A stretch of DNA of 56,704 nucleotides. It comes from Chloroflexota bacterium (GTDB lineage Bacteria; Chloroflexota; UBA6077; FW602-bin22; CADDYW01). The notes beneath the pieces were generated by a model. That model did not search any database. It saw nothing but the letters and a program-made list of their open reading frames with translations, and had not been told where the DNA came from. Shown in pieces: positions 36,668 to 44,867 of this stretch. The stretch's first letter is position 1. The number at the start of each line of letters is the position of its first letter. The stretch spans positions 1 to 56,704 of the forward strand of contig CADDYW010000021.1 of assembly GCA_902810745.1 (NCBI GenBank). The letters run 5' to 3'. A program made the translations under genes and the position numbers.

Positions 36668-38082
36668 CTCGCTGGCTGGCCGCTCACCGGTGCCTCGGAG
36701 TACACGAACGCCGCCGAGCGCTCGCCAGAGTTTCCGCTGTGCGATCGGGTCGCCGTCGATGCTTTCGATACGAGCAGATCTCGAAAAGCGGGACCGGAGC
36801 CTGACGACGCTAGATCACCAGGCTTCTGCCGTCGCGTTGGGCGTCTGCCCTCGATACGCTGGAGGTGACGGCCAAGTGCCTCCAGGCTATCCAGATTGTG
36901 TACTGGCAGGAAATCGTCCACGTACGGCAGCGCTGCCTGGATCCCCTGGGTCAGCGGCTGATAGGACGGCAGCCCGAGCAGGGGATTGAGCCAGATCAGA
37001 CGGTAGCAGTTTCGCTGCAGCCGCTGCATCTCCTCGCGAAGCAGGTCGATGTCACCACGATCCCAGCCGTCGCTAATCACCATGACAATAGCGCCCCGCC
37101 CGAGGACGCGCTTACTCCAGGTAAAGTTGAACGAGCGAAGCGCTTCGCCAATGCGCGTGCCACCGGACCAGTCCTGCACGGCGCGACTGACCTCGTTCAG
37201 AGCCGAGCCCGGATCGCGCGTTCGAAGCTGCCGAGTGATGCGGGTCAGGCGTGTTGCGAAGACGAAGGCCTCGACGCGATCCAGCCCGTGCTCGACGGTA
37301 TGGAGGAACTGAAGGAGCGTGCGGCTGTACCGATCCATCGACCCGCTGATATCGCAGATCAGGACGAGTGGGCGGGGACGGGTACGATAGCGCCGCCGCG
37401 ACAGCGCAAAGACCTCGCCGCCGTGGCGCAGATTGCGTCGGATGGTTCGACGCAGATCGAGAAAGCGGCCGAGCGGGTTCGACTCGAATCGTCGTGTCCG
37501 TCGTCGGGCGATCTTCCAGCGCATCTCCTGCATCAGGCGGCGCGCTCGCTGCAGCTCCTCCGCGGTGTACGCTTCAAAATCCTTCTGTCGCAGAATCTCG
37601 TCACGACTGTAGGCAAGTAGCACCTGGGTCGACGGGCCATTTTCGTCTGGCGCCTCCTCGTCGTCGGTGTCGTCCTGCTCGCGGAGGGTAATTTCGATGG
37701 TACGAGGAAGTGCGTTCTCGGGATTGTCGCGATCGGGCACGCAGTCTTCGATCGGATCGAGGTTCACGACGGACTTGCGATTTTTGGCCGCGTTTTCCTG
37801 GAGAAAGTACGCCGTACGGGAGTTCCAGAAGAGATTGAAGAGCGCATCGAACACCGGAAGGTCTTCACGACGGCCCACGAGGATGCCACGCGCGGTGTGA
37901 TAGAAATCTTCTCGTCTGCGGATGTCAATGACCTCGAGGGCGCGCGTGAGATCGAGGATCTGCCCCGTACCCACGGTCATACCGGCGCGACGGAGAATCC
38001 GCCCGAAAAGCACAACGTTCTCTAAGAGGTGGGCGAAATCTTCCGCGGACGCGCCGCTGTCGAGTGATTCAAGAGTCTGCAC
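36664..38082 (-). CDS. coxE: CoxE-type VWA-domain protein
   Basis: This 472-aa protein has a helical N-terminal region (CoxE type) and a von Willebrand A domain with an intact MIDAS (DISGSMD), followed by SGGTRIGEALRSF and VISDGWDRGDIDLL. It works with the MoxR-type ATPase CoxD; such pairs act as metallo-chaperones that mature CO-dehydrogenase-type active sites. The gene overlaps coxD by 14 nt. The last 50 or so residues are low in complexity. Confidence 0.92.
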   Translation of the reverse strand: MQTLESLDSGASAEDFAHLLENVVLFGRILRRAGMTVGTGQILDLTRALEVIDIRRREDFYHTARGILVGRREDLPVFDALFNLFWNSRTAYFLQENAAKNRKSVVNLDPIEDCVPDRDNPENALPRTIEITLREQDDTDDEEAPDENGPSTQVLLAYSRDEILRQKDFEAYTAEELQRARRLMQEMRWKIARRRTRRFESNPLGRFLDLRRTIRRNLRHGGEVFALSRRRYRTRPRPLVLICDISGSMDRYSRTLLQFLHTVEHGLDRVEAFVFATRLTRITRQLRTRDPGSALNEVSRAVQDWSGGTRIGEALRSFNFTWSKRVLGRGAIVMVISDGWDRGDIDLLREEMQRLQRNCYRLIWLNPLLGLPSYQPLTQGIQAALPYVDDFLPVHNLDSLEALGRHLQRIEGRRPTRRQKPGDLASSGSGPAFRDLLVSKASTATRSHSGNSGERSAAFVYSEAPVSGQPAR

Positions 38083-38977
38083 GGGCCATCTCCACCAGAG
38101 ATCCGATACTCCCGTTGCGAATCTTCTGGATATCGTCCTGATATTTCAGCAGCGTACCAAGCGTGTCGACGGCTAGCTGCTCGTCGAGCGAGACCGCTCC
38201 GAGCGTCGAGAGGGCACTTGCCCAGTCGAGAGTTTCGGCGACTCCGGGCAGCTTGTAGAGATCCTGCTTGCGAAGCTCCTGAACGAATCGACACACCTGC
38301 CGTGCCAGCTCGGCCGAGATCTCCGGCCGCTTGGTCGTCACGATCTGGAACTCCTTCTGGAACGAGGGGTAGTCGATCCAGTGGTACAGGCAGCGTCGCT
38401 TGAGAGCATCGTGCACCTCGCGGGTTCGGTTCGAGGTGATCACCACGATGGGAGGCTGGGACGCGCGAATCGTCCCGATCTCGGGAACGGTGATCTGGTA
38501 GTCAGACAGCAGCTCCAACAGGAATGCCTCGAACTCTTCGTCAGCGCGGTCGATCTCGTCGATCAGCAGGACTGGAGCCTTCCCGTCCTTGCTCTCGACT
38601 GCCTGCAGCAATGGACGGCGGATCAGGAACTCCGGCGAGAAGATCTCGCGGAGAGCCTCCTGCTGGTGCGCGCCAGTTGCCTCGAGTAGCCGAATGTGCA
38701 GGAGCTGTCGGCTATAGTTCCACTCGTAGACCGCAGCGTTCACGTCGAGGCCCTCGTAGCACTGCAGGCGAATCAGGGGCGTCTCGAGCATGTCGCTCAG
38801 GACCTTTGCAATCTCCGTCTTACCAACGCCGGCCTCTCCCTCGAGGAACAGCGGCTTCTGAAGGCGGAGGCTCAGGAAGATGACAGTTGCCAGCGATCGT
38901 TCGGCCACGTAGGACTCGGCGCGCAGCGCGCGCTCGACGTCCGCAATCGTTTCAGGTACCTTCACTCGTTCCCCCAT
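38069..38977 (-). CDS. coxD: CoxD, MoxR-family AAA+ ATPase
   Basis: This 302-aa MoxR-type ATPase has Walker A (GEAGVGKTEIAKVL), Walker B (LLIDEIDRADEEFEAFLLE), sensor 1 (VVITSNRTREVHDALKRRC) and the typical MoxR lid region. In CO dehydrogenase systems CoxD helps assemble the Mo-Cu active site. It precedes coxE and follows coxG after about 130 nt. Confidence 0.93.
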   Translation of the reverse strand: MGERVKVPETIADVERALRAESYVAERSLATVIFLSLRLQKPLFLEGEAGVGKTEIAKVLSDMLETPLIRLQCYEGLDVNAAVYEWNYSRQLLHIRLLEATGAHQQEALREIFSPEFLIRRPLLQAVESKDGKAPVLLIDEIDRADEEFEAFLLELLSDYQITVPEIGTIRASQPPIVVITSNRTREVHDALKRRCLYHWIDYPSFQKEFQIVTTKRPEISAELARQVCRFVQELRKQDLYKLPGVAETLDWASALSTLGAVSLDEQLAVDTLGTLLKYQDDIQKIRNGSIGSLVEMARADS

Positions 38978-39106
38978 CCGTGGTGTTCGGGGGCGCAGGC
39001 CTGGGGTCGAGAATCGCAGGCGATCCAGAACCTCCCACCCTACCCTCGAGGCCCCCGGTCGACTCTGCGCTCAGCCGTTATGCCCGTCGCCATCGGGCGT
39101 GCCTCG

Positions 39107-39556
39107 CTACTGACGCGCAAGCGCTTCAATCTTACTCTGCATCCGTCCGAAGAACTGATTCATCAGACTACGCGTTGCCGGCATCAGCACGCGCTGTCCG
39201 ACAGCCGCGATCATTCCGCCAACCTGTCCTTCGCCAGCCACGTCGACCCGCGTTCCATCCTCGATGTCACTCAGAGTGATCATCACCTCACCCTGCGCGA
39301 ATCCAGGCCCGCCTGACCCATCGACGTGCAAACGATAGCTTGACGGTGGCTGCTCGTCGGTGATCTGGACGTGTCCAGTAAAGGTGCCTTTCACCGCAGC
39401 GATGCCGACCTGTAGCTTTGCCAGGTAGCGTCCATCTGCTTGGAGAGTCAGCTCCTGGCAGCCCGGGATGCATTCCTGGAGTGCTTGCGGGTCACGTAGG
39501 GTGTGATAGACAAGCTCACGCGGCGCTGCGATCGTGTACGTCCCTTCGATCTTCAA
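39107..39556 (-). CDS. coxG: CoxG, SRPBCC-family protein
   Basis: This 149-aa protein is of the START/SRPBCC fold with the CoxG pattern (MKIEGTYTIAAPRELVYHTL, LQECIPGCQEL, FTGHVQITDEQPPSSY, GMIAAVGQRVLMPATRSLMN, FFGRMQSKI). CoxG is linked to membrane attachment of CO dehydrogenase and to quinone-related electron transfer. It follows coxM after a gap with a strong hairpin. Confidence 0.93.
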   Translation of the reverse strand: MKIEGTYTIAAPRELVYHTLRDPQALQECIPGCQELTLQADGRYLAKLQVGIAAVKGTFTGHVQITDEQPPSSYRLHVDGSGGPGFAQGEVMITLSDIEDGTRVDVAGEGQVGGMIAAVGQRVLMPATRSLMNQFFGRMQSKIEALARQ

Positions 39557-39730
39557 TAACTCATGCCCTCGAAAATGCCCTGTGTGCTCTTCGGGGACCG
39601 GCGGGAGCAGGCGTCCGAGTCCAACTGCATCAACAGGTTGGGATGCTTCCTGCTATCTCCTGGGTGTGACCGTGCCGGCGAGCACCAATGACATGATAAC
39701 GATTTAGCGGTCAATCGGCAAACAAAGCGG

Positions 39731-39779
39731 GACCCGCCCGCTCCGGTCGCCCGGAGGAGGCGGATCCCGATGGCGGGTC
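39731..39779 (-). terminator. Branched hairpin between coxM and coxG
   Basis: GACCCGCC (39731-39738) pairs with GGCGGGTC (39772-39779), enclosing a perfect CTCCGG-TCGC-CCGGAG hairpin (41-56 of this block). On the minus strand the structure is followed by CGCTTTGTTTGCC, a partly T-rich tail. It could reduce transcription beyond coxM or stabilise the 3-prime end of the coxSLM message. Confidence 0.5.
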
Positions 39780-39791
39780 AACCGTGTCGCG

Positions 39792-40661
39792 TCACTTCTT
39801 TGCGCGCTCGGCAGCCGCCCGGAGAGCCCGCATCGTGAACTCGCGGACCAGGTGTCGCCGGTACTCGGCCGAGGCGTGAATGTCCCCGACCGGCTCGATG
39901 GCCTCGGCAGCTGCAGCGCCAGCCTTCTGAATTGCCGCGTCGTCGAGCCGCGACCCGACGAGGCCTTGCTCGGCCGCGGATGCCCGGACTGCCTTCGACC
40001 CGGCACCGGTCACACCGATCGCGGCCGATGCGCAGGATCCGTCGGCATTCAGGCGAACCAGTGCCGCAACGCCGACGATGGCGTAGCGCGACGCTGGGTG
40101 TGGAAACTTGACGTAGGCCGCTCCCGAGCCGGCGGCCGGAATCGGAATCCGGACCTGGGTGATGACCTCATCCGGCTTGAGCGCCGTCGTCAGCAAGTCG
40201 ACGAAGAAGTCAGTTGCCTTGATCGTGCGCTGTCCTTTTGATCCTGTCACCGAGATCTCGGCTTCGAGCGCCAGGATTGGCGCGGGATAGTCCGCGGCAG
40301 GATCGGCGTGAGCAAGGCTGCCGCCAATCGTACCACGATTTCGAACCTGAACGTCGCCAATCAGGGCCGCCGTCTCGGCGAGAACCGGCAGTCGCTCGCG
40401 CACCAGCGACGACGATTCGACCTCGTAGTGGGTGGTCAACGCGCCGATCTCGAGCGCGCCGTTGGCTTCCCGGATTCCCTTCAGTCCGGGAACACGCGCG
40501 AGGTCGACCAGGTACTTTGGCGCCGCCAGCCGGAGCTTCATCAACGGCACCAGGCTATGTCCCCCGGCGAGGAGCTTGGCGTCGTCGGGATGGGCGGCCA
40601 GAAACGCGGTTGCCTCGGCAAGCGACGCCGGTGCGACGTACTCAAATGCGCTGGGAATCAC
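39792..40661 (-). CDS. coxM: CoxM-type FAD-binding medium subunit
   Basis: This 289-aa FAD subunit of the xanthine oxidase family shows LLAGGHSLVPLMKLRLAAP (FAD binding), TIGGSLAHADPAADYPA and the C-terminal domain ending with YRRHLVREFTMRAL. It passes electrons from the CoxS clusters to an acceptor. The gene starts 17 nt after coxL. Confidence 0.94.
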   Translation of the reverse strand: MIPSAFEYVAPASLAEATAFLAAHPDDAKLLAGGHSLVPLMKLRLAAPKYLVDLARVPGLKGIREANGALEIGALTTHYEVESSSLVRERLPVLAETAALIGDVQVRNRGTIGGSLAHADPAADYPAPILALEAEISVTGSKGQRTIKATDFFVDLLTTALKPDEVITQVRIPIPAAGSGAAYVKFPHPASRYAIVGVAALVRLNADGSCASAAIGVTGAGSKAVRASAAEQGLVGSRLDDAAIQKAGAAAAEAIEPVGDIHASAEYRRHLVREFTMRALRAAAERAKK

Positions 40662-40678
40662 GTCAGATCCTCCTTACG

Positions 40679-43024
40679 TTAGGCAGTGGGTAGCAGCCGC
40701 CAGATCTTCTCGGGCGTCAATGGCATGTCGATGTGACGAACGCCAAGGGGAGCGAGCGCGTCGACGACCGCGTTGACGACGGCGGGCGTCGAGGCAATCG
40801 TACCGGTCTCGCCGATGCCTTTCAGACCGAGCGGATTCACCGGCGAGGGCGTTTCCGTTCGGGCGGTCTCGATCGAGGGAAGCGACTGCGCGGTTGGGAT
40901 GGCATAATCCATCAGCGAGCCGGTGAGAAGCTGCCCATCGGCGCTGTAGACTGCCTGCTCCCAGAGAGCCTGGGCAACGCCCTGCGCGACACCACCGTGA
41001 ACCTGCCCGTCCACGATCTTGGGGTTGATTACCGGCCCGCAATCGTCGACCGCGACGTAGCGCAGAAGCTTGACAGCGCCCGTCCCGGGATCGACCTCGA
41101 CCACGGCGATGTGGGTACCAAAGGGGTAGACGAAGTTCGAGGGATCGAAGAACGACGACTCCTCGAGGCCGGGCTCCATCCCCTTCGGCAGATTCCAGGC
41201 GAGATTCGCCTGCAGGGCAATATCCTGGATGGTCTTCGAACGCTCGGGTACACCCTTGACCTGAAATCGTCCATTGACGAAGTCGAGATCCTCGGGTGAG
41301 ACCTCCAGAAGATGCGCCGCGATAACTCGCGCCTTTTCCTTGACTTTCCGAGCGGCCAGGACCATCGCCGTGCCGCCGACGGCGGTGGTGCGGCTTCCGT
41401 AGGTGCCCCAGCCCATCGGAATCCGCGCGGTATCGCCGTGGACGACCTCGACGTCATCGATTGGGAGTCCTAGCTCCTCGGCGACGATCTGCGCGAAAGT
41501 CGTCTCTTCGCCCTGCCCGTGGGGTGACGAGCCGGTAAAAACGGTCGCCTTGCCGCTTGGGTGAAGGCGAACCACCGCGCTCTCCCAGAGGCCACCCTGG
41601 AAGCCGACCGCGCCAGCCACCGCCGATGGTCCGAGTCCGCAGATCTCGACGTAGGTACTGAATCCGATGCCGAGGTAGCGGCCCTGGGCGCGCGCTGCGG
41701 CCTGCTCGGCGCGGAACTGCCGATAGTTGACGATCTCCAGCGCCTTGTCGAGAGCTGCCTCGTAGTTCCCGCTGTCGTACGTCACGCCACTGGCGACGGT
41801 GTACGGGAAGGCCTCTTTCGGAATGAAGTTCTTGCGGCGAATGTCGACCGGATCCATCTTCAGCTCGGCCGCCAGAAGATCGACCATCCGCTCCACGGCG
41901 TAGGTCGCTTCCGGGCGCCCGGCACCACGGTATGCATCCGTCGGCGTCGTATTGGTGAAAACGCCGAGAACCTCGTAGTCCAGAGCCGGTATCTTATAGC
42001 AGCCGGTCATCATCAAGCCGTGCAGGATGGTGGGGATTCCCGGCGACGCGGTGGAGAGGTAGGCGCCGAGGCTCGCGTAGCAGCGGCCTCGAAGGCCGAG
42101 GATCGTGCCATCGCGCTTGGCGGCGACCTCGAGGTCGACGATGTGATCCCGACCGTGAATCGTAGCCTGGTAGTTCTCGCGACGGTCCTCGCTCCATTTC
42201 ATCGGGCGACCCAGCTGCATCGCCAGATAGCTGAGTACGGCCTCTTCGGGATAGCAATGGATCTTGCTTCCAAAGCCGCCGCCAACCTCTGGCGCGACGA
42301 CCCGAATTCGGTGCTCGGGTAGACCGAGGATGACTGACAGCAGGAACCGATGGATGTGTGGATTCTGGGAGGTCATCGTCACGGTCAGGTCGCCTGTCCC
42401 CGCGTTGTACTGAGCCACGACCTGTCGGGTTTCCATCGGATTAGGGATGAGGCGCTGGTTGATCAGGCGCTGCTTGACGGTGACCTCGGCGTTTCTGAAG
42501 GCCGCGTCGATGTCGCCACCCGCGACCTTCCAGCGAAAGGCGATGTTGTTCGGAACGTCCGGATGTAGCTGCGGCGCACCGGGCTGCGTCGCCTTCTCCT
42601 GGTCGACAATCGCGGGAAGCACCTCGTATTCCACGTCGACCAGTGCCGCCGCGTCGGCAGCGGCCGCGCGACTCTCGGCGACGACTGCCGCGACGGCGTC
42701 GCCCACGTAGCGCACCGTATCGACTGCGAGCGCAGGGTGCTTGGGCGTCTTCAGGTCAGAATTGGGGATAAGCCAGGCGGTCGGGATGCCAGCGACCTTT
42801 CCCTCGAGATCCTGGCCAGTGACGACGGCGACGACGCCGGGAGCGCCGCGGGCCCGTGAGGTGTCGATACGTCTGATACGCGCGTGCGCGTGCGGACTTC
42901 GGACGAACGCGACGTACGCGAGGTTGGCGAGCTGCACATCGTCCGTGTAGGTAGCGCGTCCGGTGATAAGACGGGGATCTTCTCGCCTCTTCACTGCCGC
43001 GCCGAAGATCCTGCTGACGGCCAT
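40679..43024 (-). CDS. coxL: CoxL-type molybdopterin large subunit, form II
   Basis: This 781-aa Mo subunit has the family marks GGGFGSKIHCYPEE (pterin binding), SSPHGQGEETTFAQI, and the catalytic-Glu motif GIGETGTIAS near the C-terminus. The loop where true CO dehydrogenases (form I) carry AYxCSFR reads AYRGAGR, the form II sequence, so the Cu-ligand cysteine is absent. Form II enzymes may act weakly or not at all on CO; aldehyde- or purine-type substrates are possible. Gene order S-L-M also fits form II. Confidence 0.93.
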   Translation of the reverse strand: MAVSRIFGAAVKRREDPRLITGRATYTDDVQLANLAYVAFVRSPHAHARIRRIDTSRARGAPGVVAVVTGQDLEGKVAGIPTAWLIPNSDLKTPKHPALAVDTVRYVGDAVAAVVAESRAAAADAAALVDVEYEVLPAIVDQEKATQPGAPQLHPDVPNNIAFRWKVAGGDIDAAFRNAEVTVKQRLINQRLIPNPMETRQVVAQYNAGTGDLTVTMTSQNPHIHRFLLSVILGLPEHRIRVVAPEVGGGFGSKIHCYPEEAVLSYLAMQLGRPMKWSEDRRENYQATIHGRDHIVDLEVAAKRDGTILGLRGRCYASLGAYLSTASPGIPTILHGLMMTGCYKIPALDYEVLGVFTNTTPTDAYRGAGRPEATYAVERMVDLLAAELKMDPVDIRRKNFIPKEAFPYTVASGVTYDSGNYEAALDKALEIVNYRQFRAEQAAARAQGRYLGIGFSTYVEICGLGPSAVAGAVGFQGGLWESAVVRLHPSGKATVFTGSSPHGQGEETTFAQIVAEELGLPIDDVEVVHGDTARIPMGWGTYGSRTTAVGGTAMVLAARKVKEKARVIAAHLLEVSPEDLDFVNGRFQVKGVPERSKTIQDIALQANLAWNLPKGMEPGLEESSFFDPSNFVYPFGTHIAVVEVDPGTGAVKLLRYVAVDDCGPVINPKIVDGQVHGGVAQGVAQALWEQAVYSADGQLLTGSLMDYAIPTAQSLPSIETARTETPSPVNPLGLKGIGETGTIASTPAVVNAVVDALAPLGVRHIDMPLTPEKIWRLLPTA

Positions 43025-43070
43025 GGGAGAGCCCCCTCTCTATCTTGTTTTGCGGTCGACAGGTGATGAG

Positions 43071-43559
43071 CTAGCGAGCGGCCGCCGGTGACGCGGTCTG
43101 CATCTTCTTTGCAGCGTACTGAACCGCCTTGACGATGTTGTGGTAGCCGGTACAACGGCAGAGATTACCCTCGAGCGCATGGCGAATCTCCGCCTCGGAT
43201 GGATTCGGGTTGCGCTGCAGAAGCTGCACGGCCGACATGATCATGCCCGGCGTACAGAACCCGCACTGCAATCCGTGCTCCTCCCAGAACCCTTCCTGAA
43301 CCGGATGCAGCTCACCGTCCTTCGCTAGCCCTTCGATCGTCGTGATATTGGTTCCATTCGCCTGGACGGCGAAGACCGTGCACGACTTGACCGACTCGCC
43401 GTTGATCAGCACAGTGCACGCGCCGCACTGCGACGTATCGCAGCCGATGTGGGTGCCGGTCAGTCCCAGAACGTCCCGCAGATAGTGAACGAGCAACAGG
43501 CGCGGTTCGACGTCATTTTGATAGGTTTTTCCGTTGACGGTGACGCTTACGTGACTCAC
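43071..43559 (-). CDS. coxS: CoxS-type [2Fe-2S] small subunit
   Basis: This 162-aa subunit carries two [2Fe-2S] clusters. The plant-type cluster is held by [14 protein letters not shown] and KSC, the second by QCGFCTPGM and CRCTGY. The first gene of the cox-type operon, it has the usual length. A strong promoter lies about 277 nt before its start. Confidence 0.95.
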   Translation of the reverse strand: MSHVSVTVNGKTYQNDVEPRLLLVHYLRDVLGLTGTHIGCDTSQCGACTVLINGESVKSCTVFAVQANGTNITTIEGLAKDGELHPVQEGFWEEHGLQCGFCTPGMIMSAVQLLQRNPNPSEAEIRHALEGNLCRCTGYHNIVKAVQYAAKKMQTASPAAAR

Positions 43560-44002
43560 TGAGGTCTACCCCCATCCGTATTTGAGTGGACGCTACGTCG
43601 GAGAAAATGGGAAGCTAAGCAGCCGATCGCGGAGCGCCGAGCGCTACCGCTGTTTGACCGCGGCGTGGCGGGTTCGGGTCCCGCAAGCCATCACCTCCTC
43701 GTGTGGCTGGCGAAGCCGCCGATTGACACTCTGGATTCGCGTGCCTCGTCGCGAGGTGAGAGCGGGGCACCGGCGCCAGGCGGGCGCCAGCAGAGCCGTC
43801 ACCTCGGACGAGGAAGGTGCGATCCAGTCCGCCGTGGCTCTCACTATATTCATACGTATCTGGCATGTCAAGCCGCAGTAGCGACTCGGCAGGCTAAGCT
43901 GTTCGCTCGAGGAGCCCGCTCGCCGCGAAGCAGCCGTGACGGCGAGGGTAGTTCCTGGCATACCCACAGACATCGAAAGCGAGTCGAGCACGCGACGGCG
44001 CA
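43560..44002. other. Long cox leader and divergent gap without genes
   Basis: There is no supported gene here. The minus-strand cox promoter lies at 43843-43871, leaving a transcribed leader of about 277 nt. The leader holds GC-rich self-complementary tracts, for example two TGGCGCC copies (43772-43791) and GCGGG/CCCGC. It looks structured, but I could not match a known riboswitch. Confidence 0.5.
43843..43871 (-). promoter_or_regulatory. Near-consensus promoter of the cox-type operon
   Basis: Minus strand: TTGACA (43866-43871), 17-nt spacer, TATAGT (43843-43848). The spacer contains ATACGTAT (43852-43859), a perfect eight-base palindrome that could be an operator. Confidence 0.75.
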
Positions 44003-44578
44003 TCACGAGGCGGGCTGAGTAGTCGGCGACCCCCAGACGATCCCCAGAAGGTGCCCCGTCACGTCGTAGCTTGCCACGCCGCAGCACACGCTTTGTTCAC
44101 CGCGATGGACGTCCTCGATCAGCAAGGGCAGCACCTGAGCGGTATTTTCAATCAGATCGAGGCTCGGAAGGTCGCCGGGCGAAACCCAGTGGAGCGTGCC
44201 CTCGGTGCACGACGGGACACGATCAGTCGTGGTCTGGCCAGTGAAGTAGAGCAGGCAGACCAGACCCTCGGCCGGGTGATCGAAGAAGAGCGTTCGCCGC
44301 AGGCCGAAGCGGGTCACTTCGTCAGGCGAGAGGTCCGTCTCCTCATACAGCTCGCGCAGGGCAGCCGCGTTCAGGTCCGCTAGCTCGTCGGGCTCGACCT
44401 TCCCGCCGAGGCCGGTCCAGCGGTTCGGCGCGAACTTCTTCCAGGCCGCGCGCTCGAGGAGTAGCAGCCGATCCGCGTGAAAGAGGACGATGACCGTGCG
44501 AACGTCGAGACTCTGAATCGCGGACCGGGGCTCGGGGGACGGCGACGCAGGATCTTCCTTCGATGGTCGTGGTACCAT
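44003..44578 (-). CDS. NUDIX hydrolase
   Basis: This 191-aa NUDIX protein has the Nudix-box region as GLGGKVEPDE, then ALRELYEETDLSP: the catalytic REL-EE residues are present, with two extra residues between the first Glu and Arg and Asp instead of the late Gly. Upstream strands are TVIVLFHADRLLLLER; the pattern NRWTGLGGKVEP is typical of 8-oxo-dGTP-type members. Substrate not certain. I chose the ATG at 44578, which has GAGG 9 nt upstream; an ATG-type start at 44623 is also possible. It points the same way as the cox operon but lies upstream of its promoter. Confidence 0.85.
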   Translation of the reverse strand: MVPRPSKEDPASPSPEPRSAIQSLDVRTVIVLFHADRLLLLERAAWKKFAPNRWTGLGGKVEPDELADLNAAALRELYEETDLSPDEVTRFGLRRTLFFDHPAEGLVCLLYFTGQTTTDRVPSCTEGTLHWVSPGDLPSLDLIENTAQVLPLLIEDVHRGEQSVCCGVASYDVTGHLLGIVWGSPTTQPAS

Positions 44579-44805
44579 GAAGATGTACCTCGCATTCGTA
44601 GGCAGCCTTTCTCGAGTGCTCACGTCTCTTTGCAGAAGGAGCTGTCGCCGGTGGACCTGCTGCGCCGCGTCGATTGACCGCCTGGCTCTATCATCTGATA
44701 CCCAGTGGCTATCGCCTGGCTCGCCGCTCGGGCCGCCCAGATCGCATTCTGCATTAAAGATGGCTTAAAGGCAAGCTCGACCCTGGAAGACTGGATGATC
44801 TGAAG

Positions 44806-44814
44806 TGGTATAAT
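44806..44814 (+). promoter_or_regulatory. Predicted extended -10 promoter of uvrBA
   Basis: TGGTATAAT stands 54 nt before the uvrB start, with a perfect -10 hexamer and TGN extension. The -35 position is poor. The same nine bases precede uvrC. Confidence 0.65.
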
Positions 44815-44830
44815 GTCGAGGCGCGGCAGT

Positions 44831-44844
44831 GGAACGTCCGTTCG
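44831..44844 (+). promoter_or_regulatory. Predicted LexA (SOS) box upstream of uvrB
   Basis: GGAACGTCCGTTCG contains GAAC-N4-GTTC, the core of the LexA box of Gram-positive type, with an extra outer G on the right flank as in CGAAC-N4-GTTCG. It begins about 17 nt after the -10 element, just past the likely transcript start, where LexA would block initiation or early elongation. Confidence 0.7.
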
Positions 44845-44867
44845 TTTGACGCAGTCGGGAGGTGACG

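Noticed and set aside
35394..36989. 531-codon plus-strand frame across mocA, the two XdhC-type genes and coxE
   Set aside because: It runs antisense over four well-supported, overlapping genes.
43668..43690. tRNA T-arm-like hairpin, GCGGG-TTCGGGT-CCCGC, in the cox leader region
   Set aside because: The invariant A58 is G, no acceptor stem partner lies 60-75 nt upstream, and no anticodon arm can be drawn.
43582..43881. 99-codon plus-strand frame in the cox leader
   Set aside because: It has no motif, runs through the minus-strand cox promoter and lacks a ribosome site.
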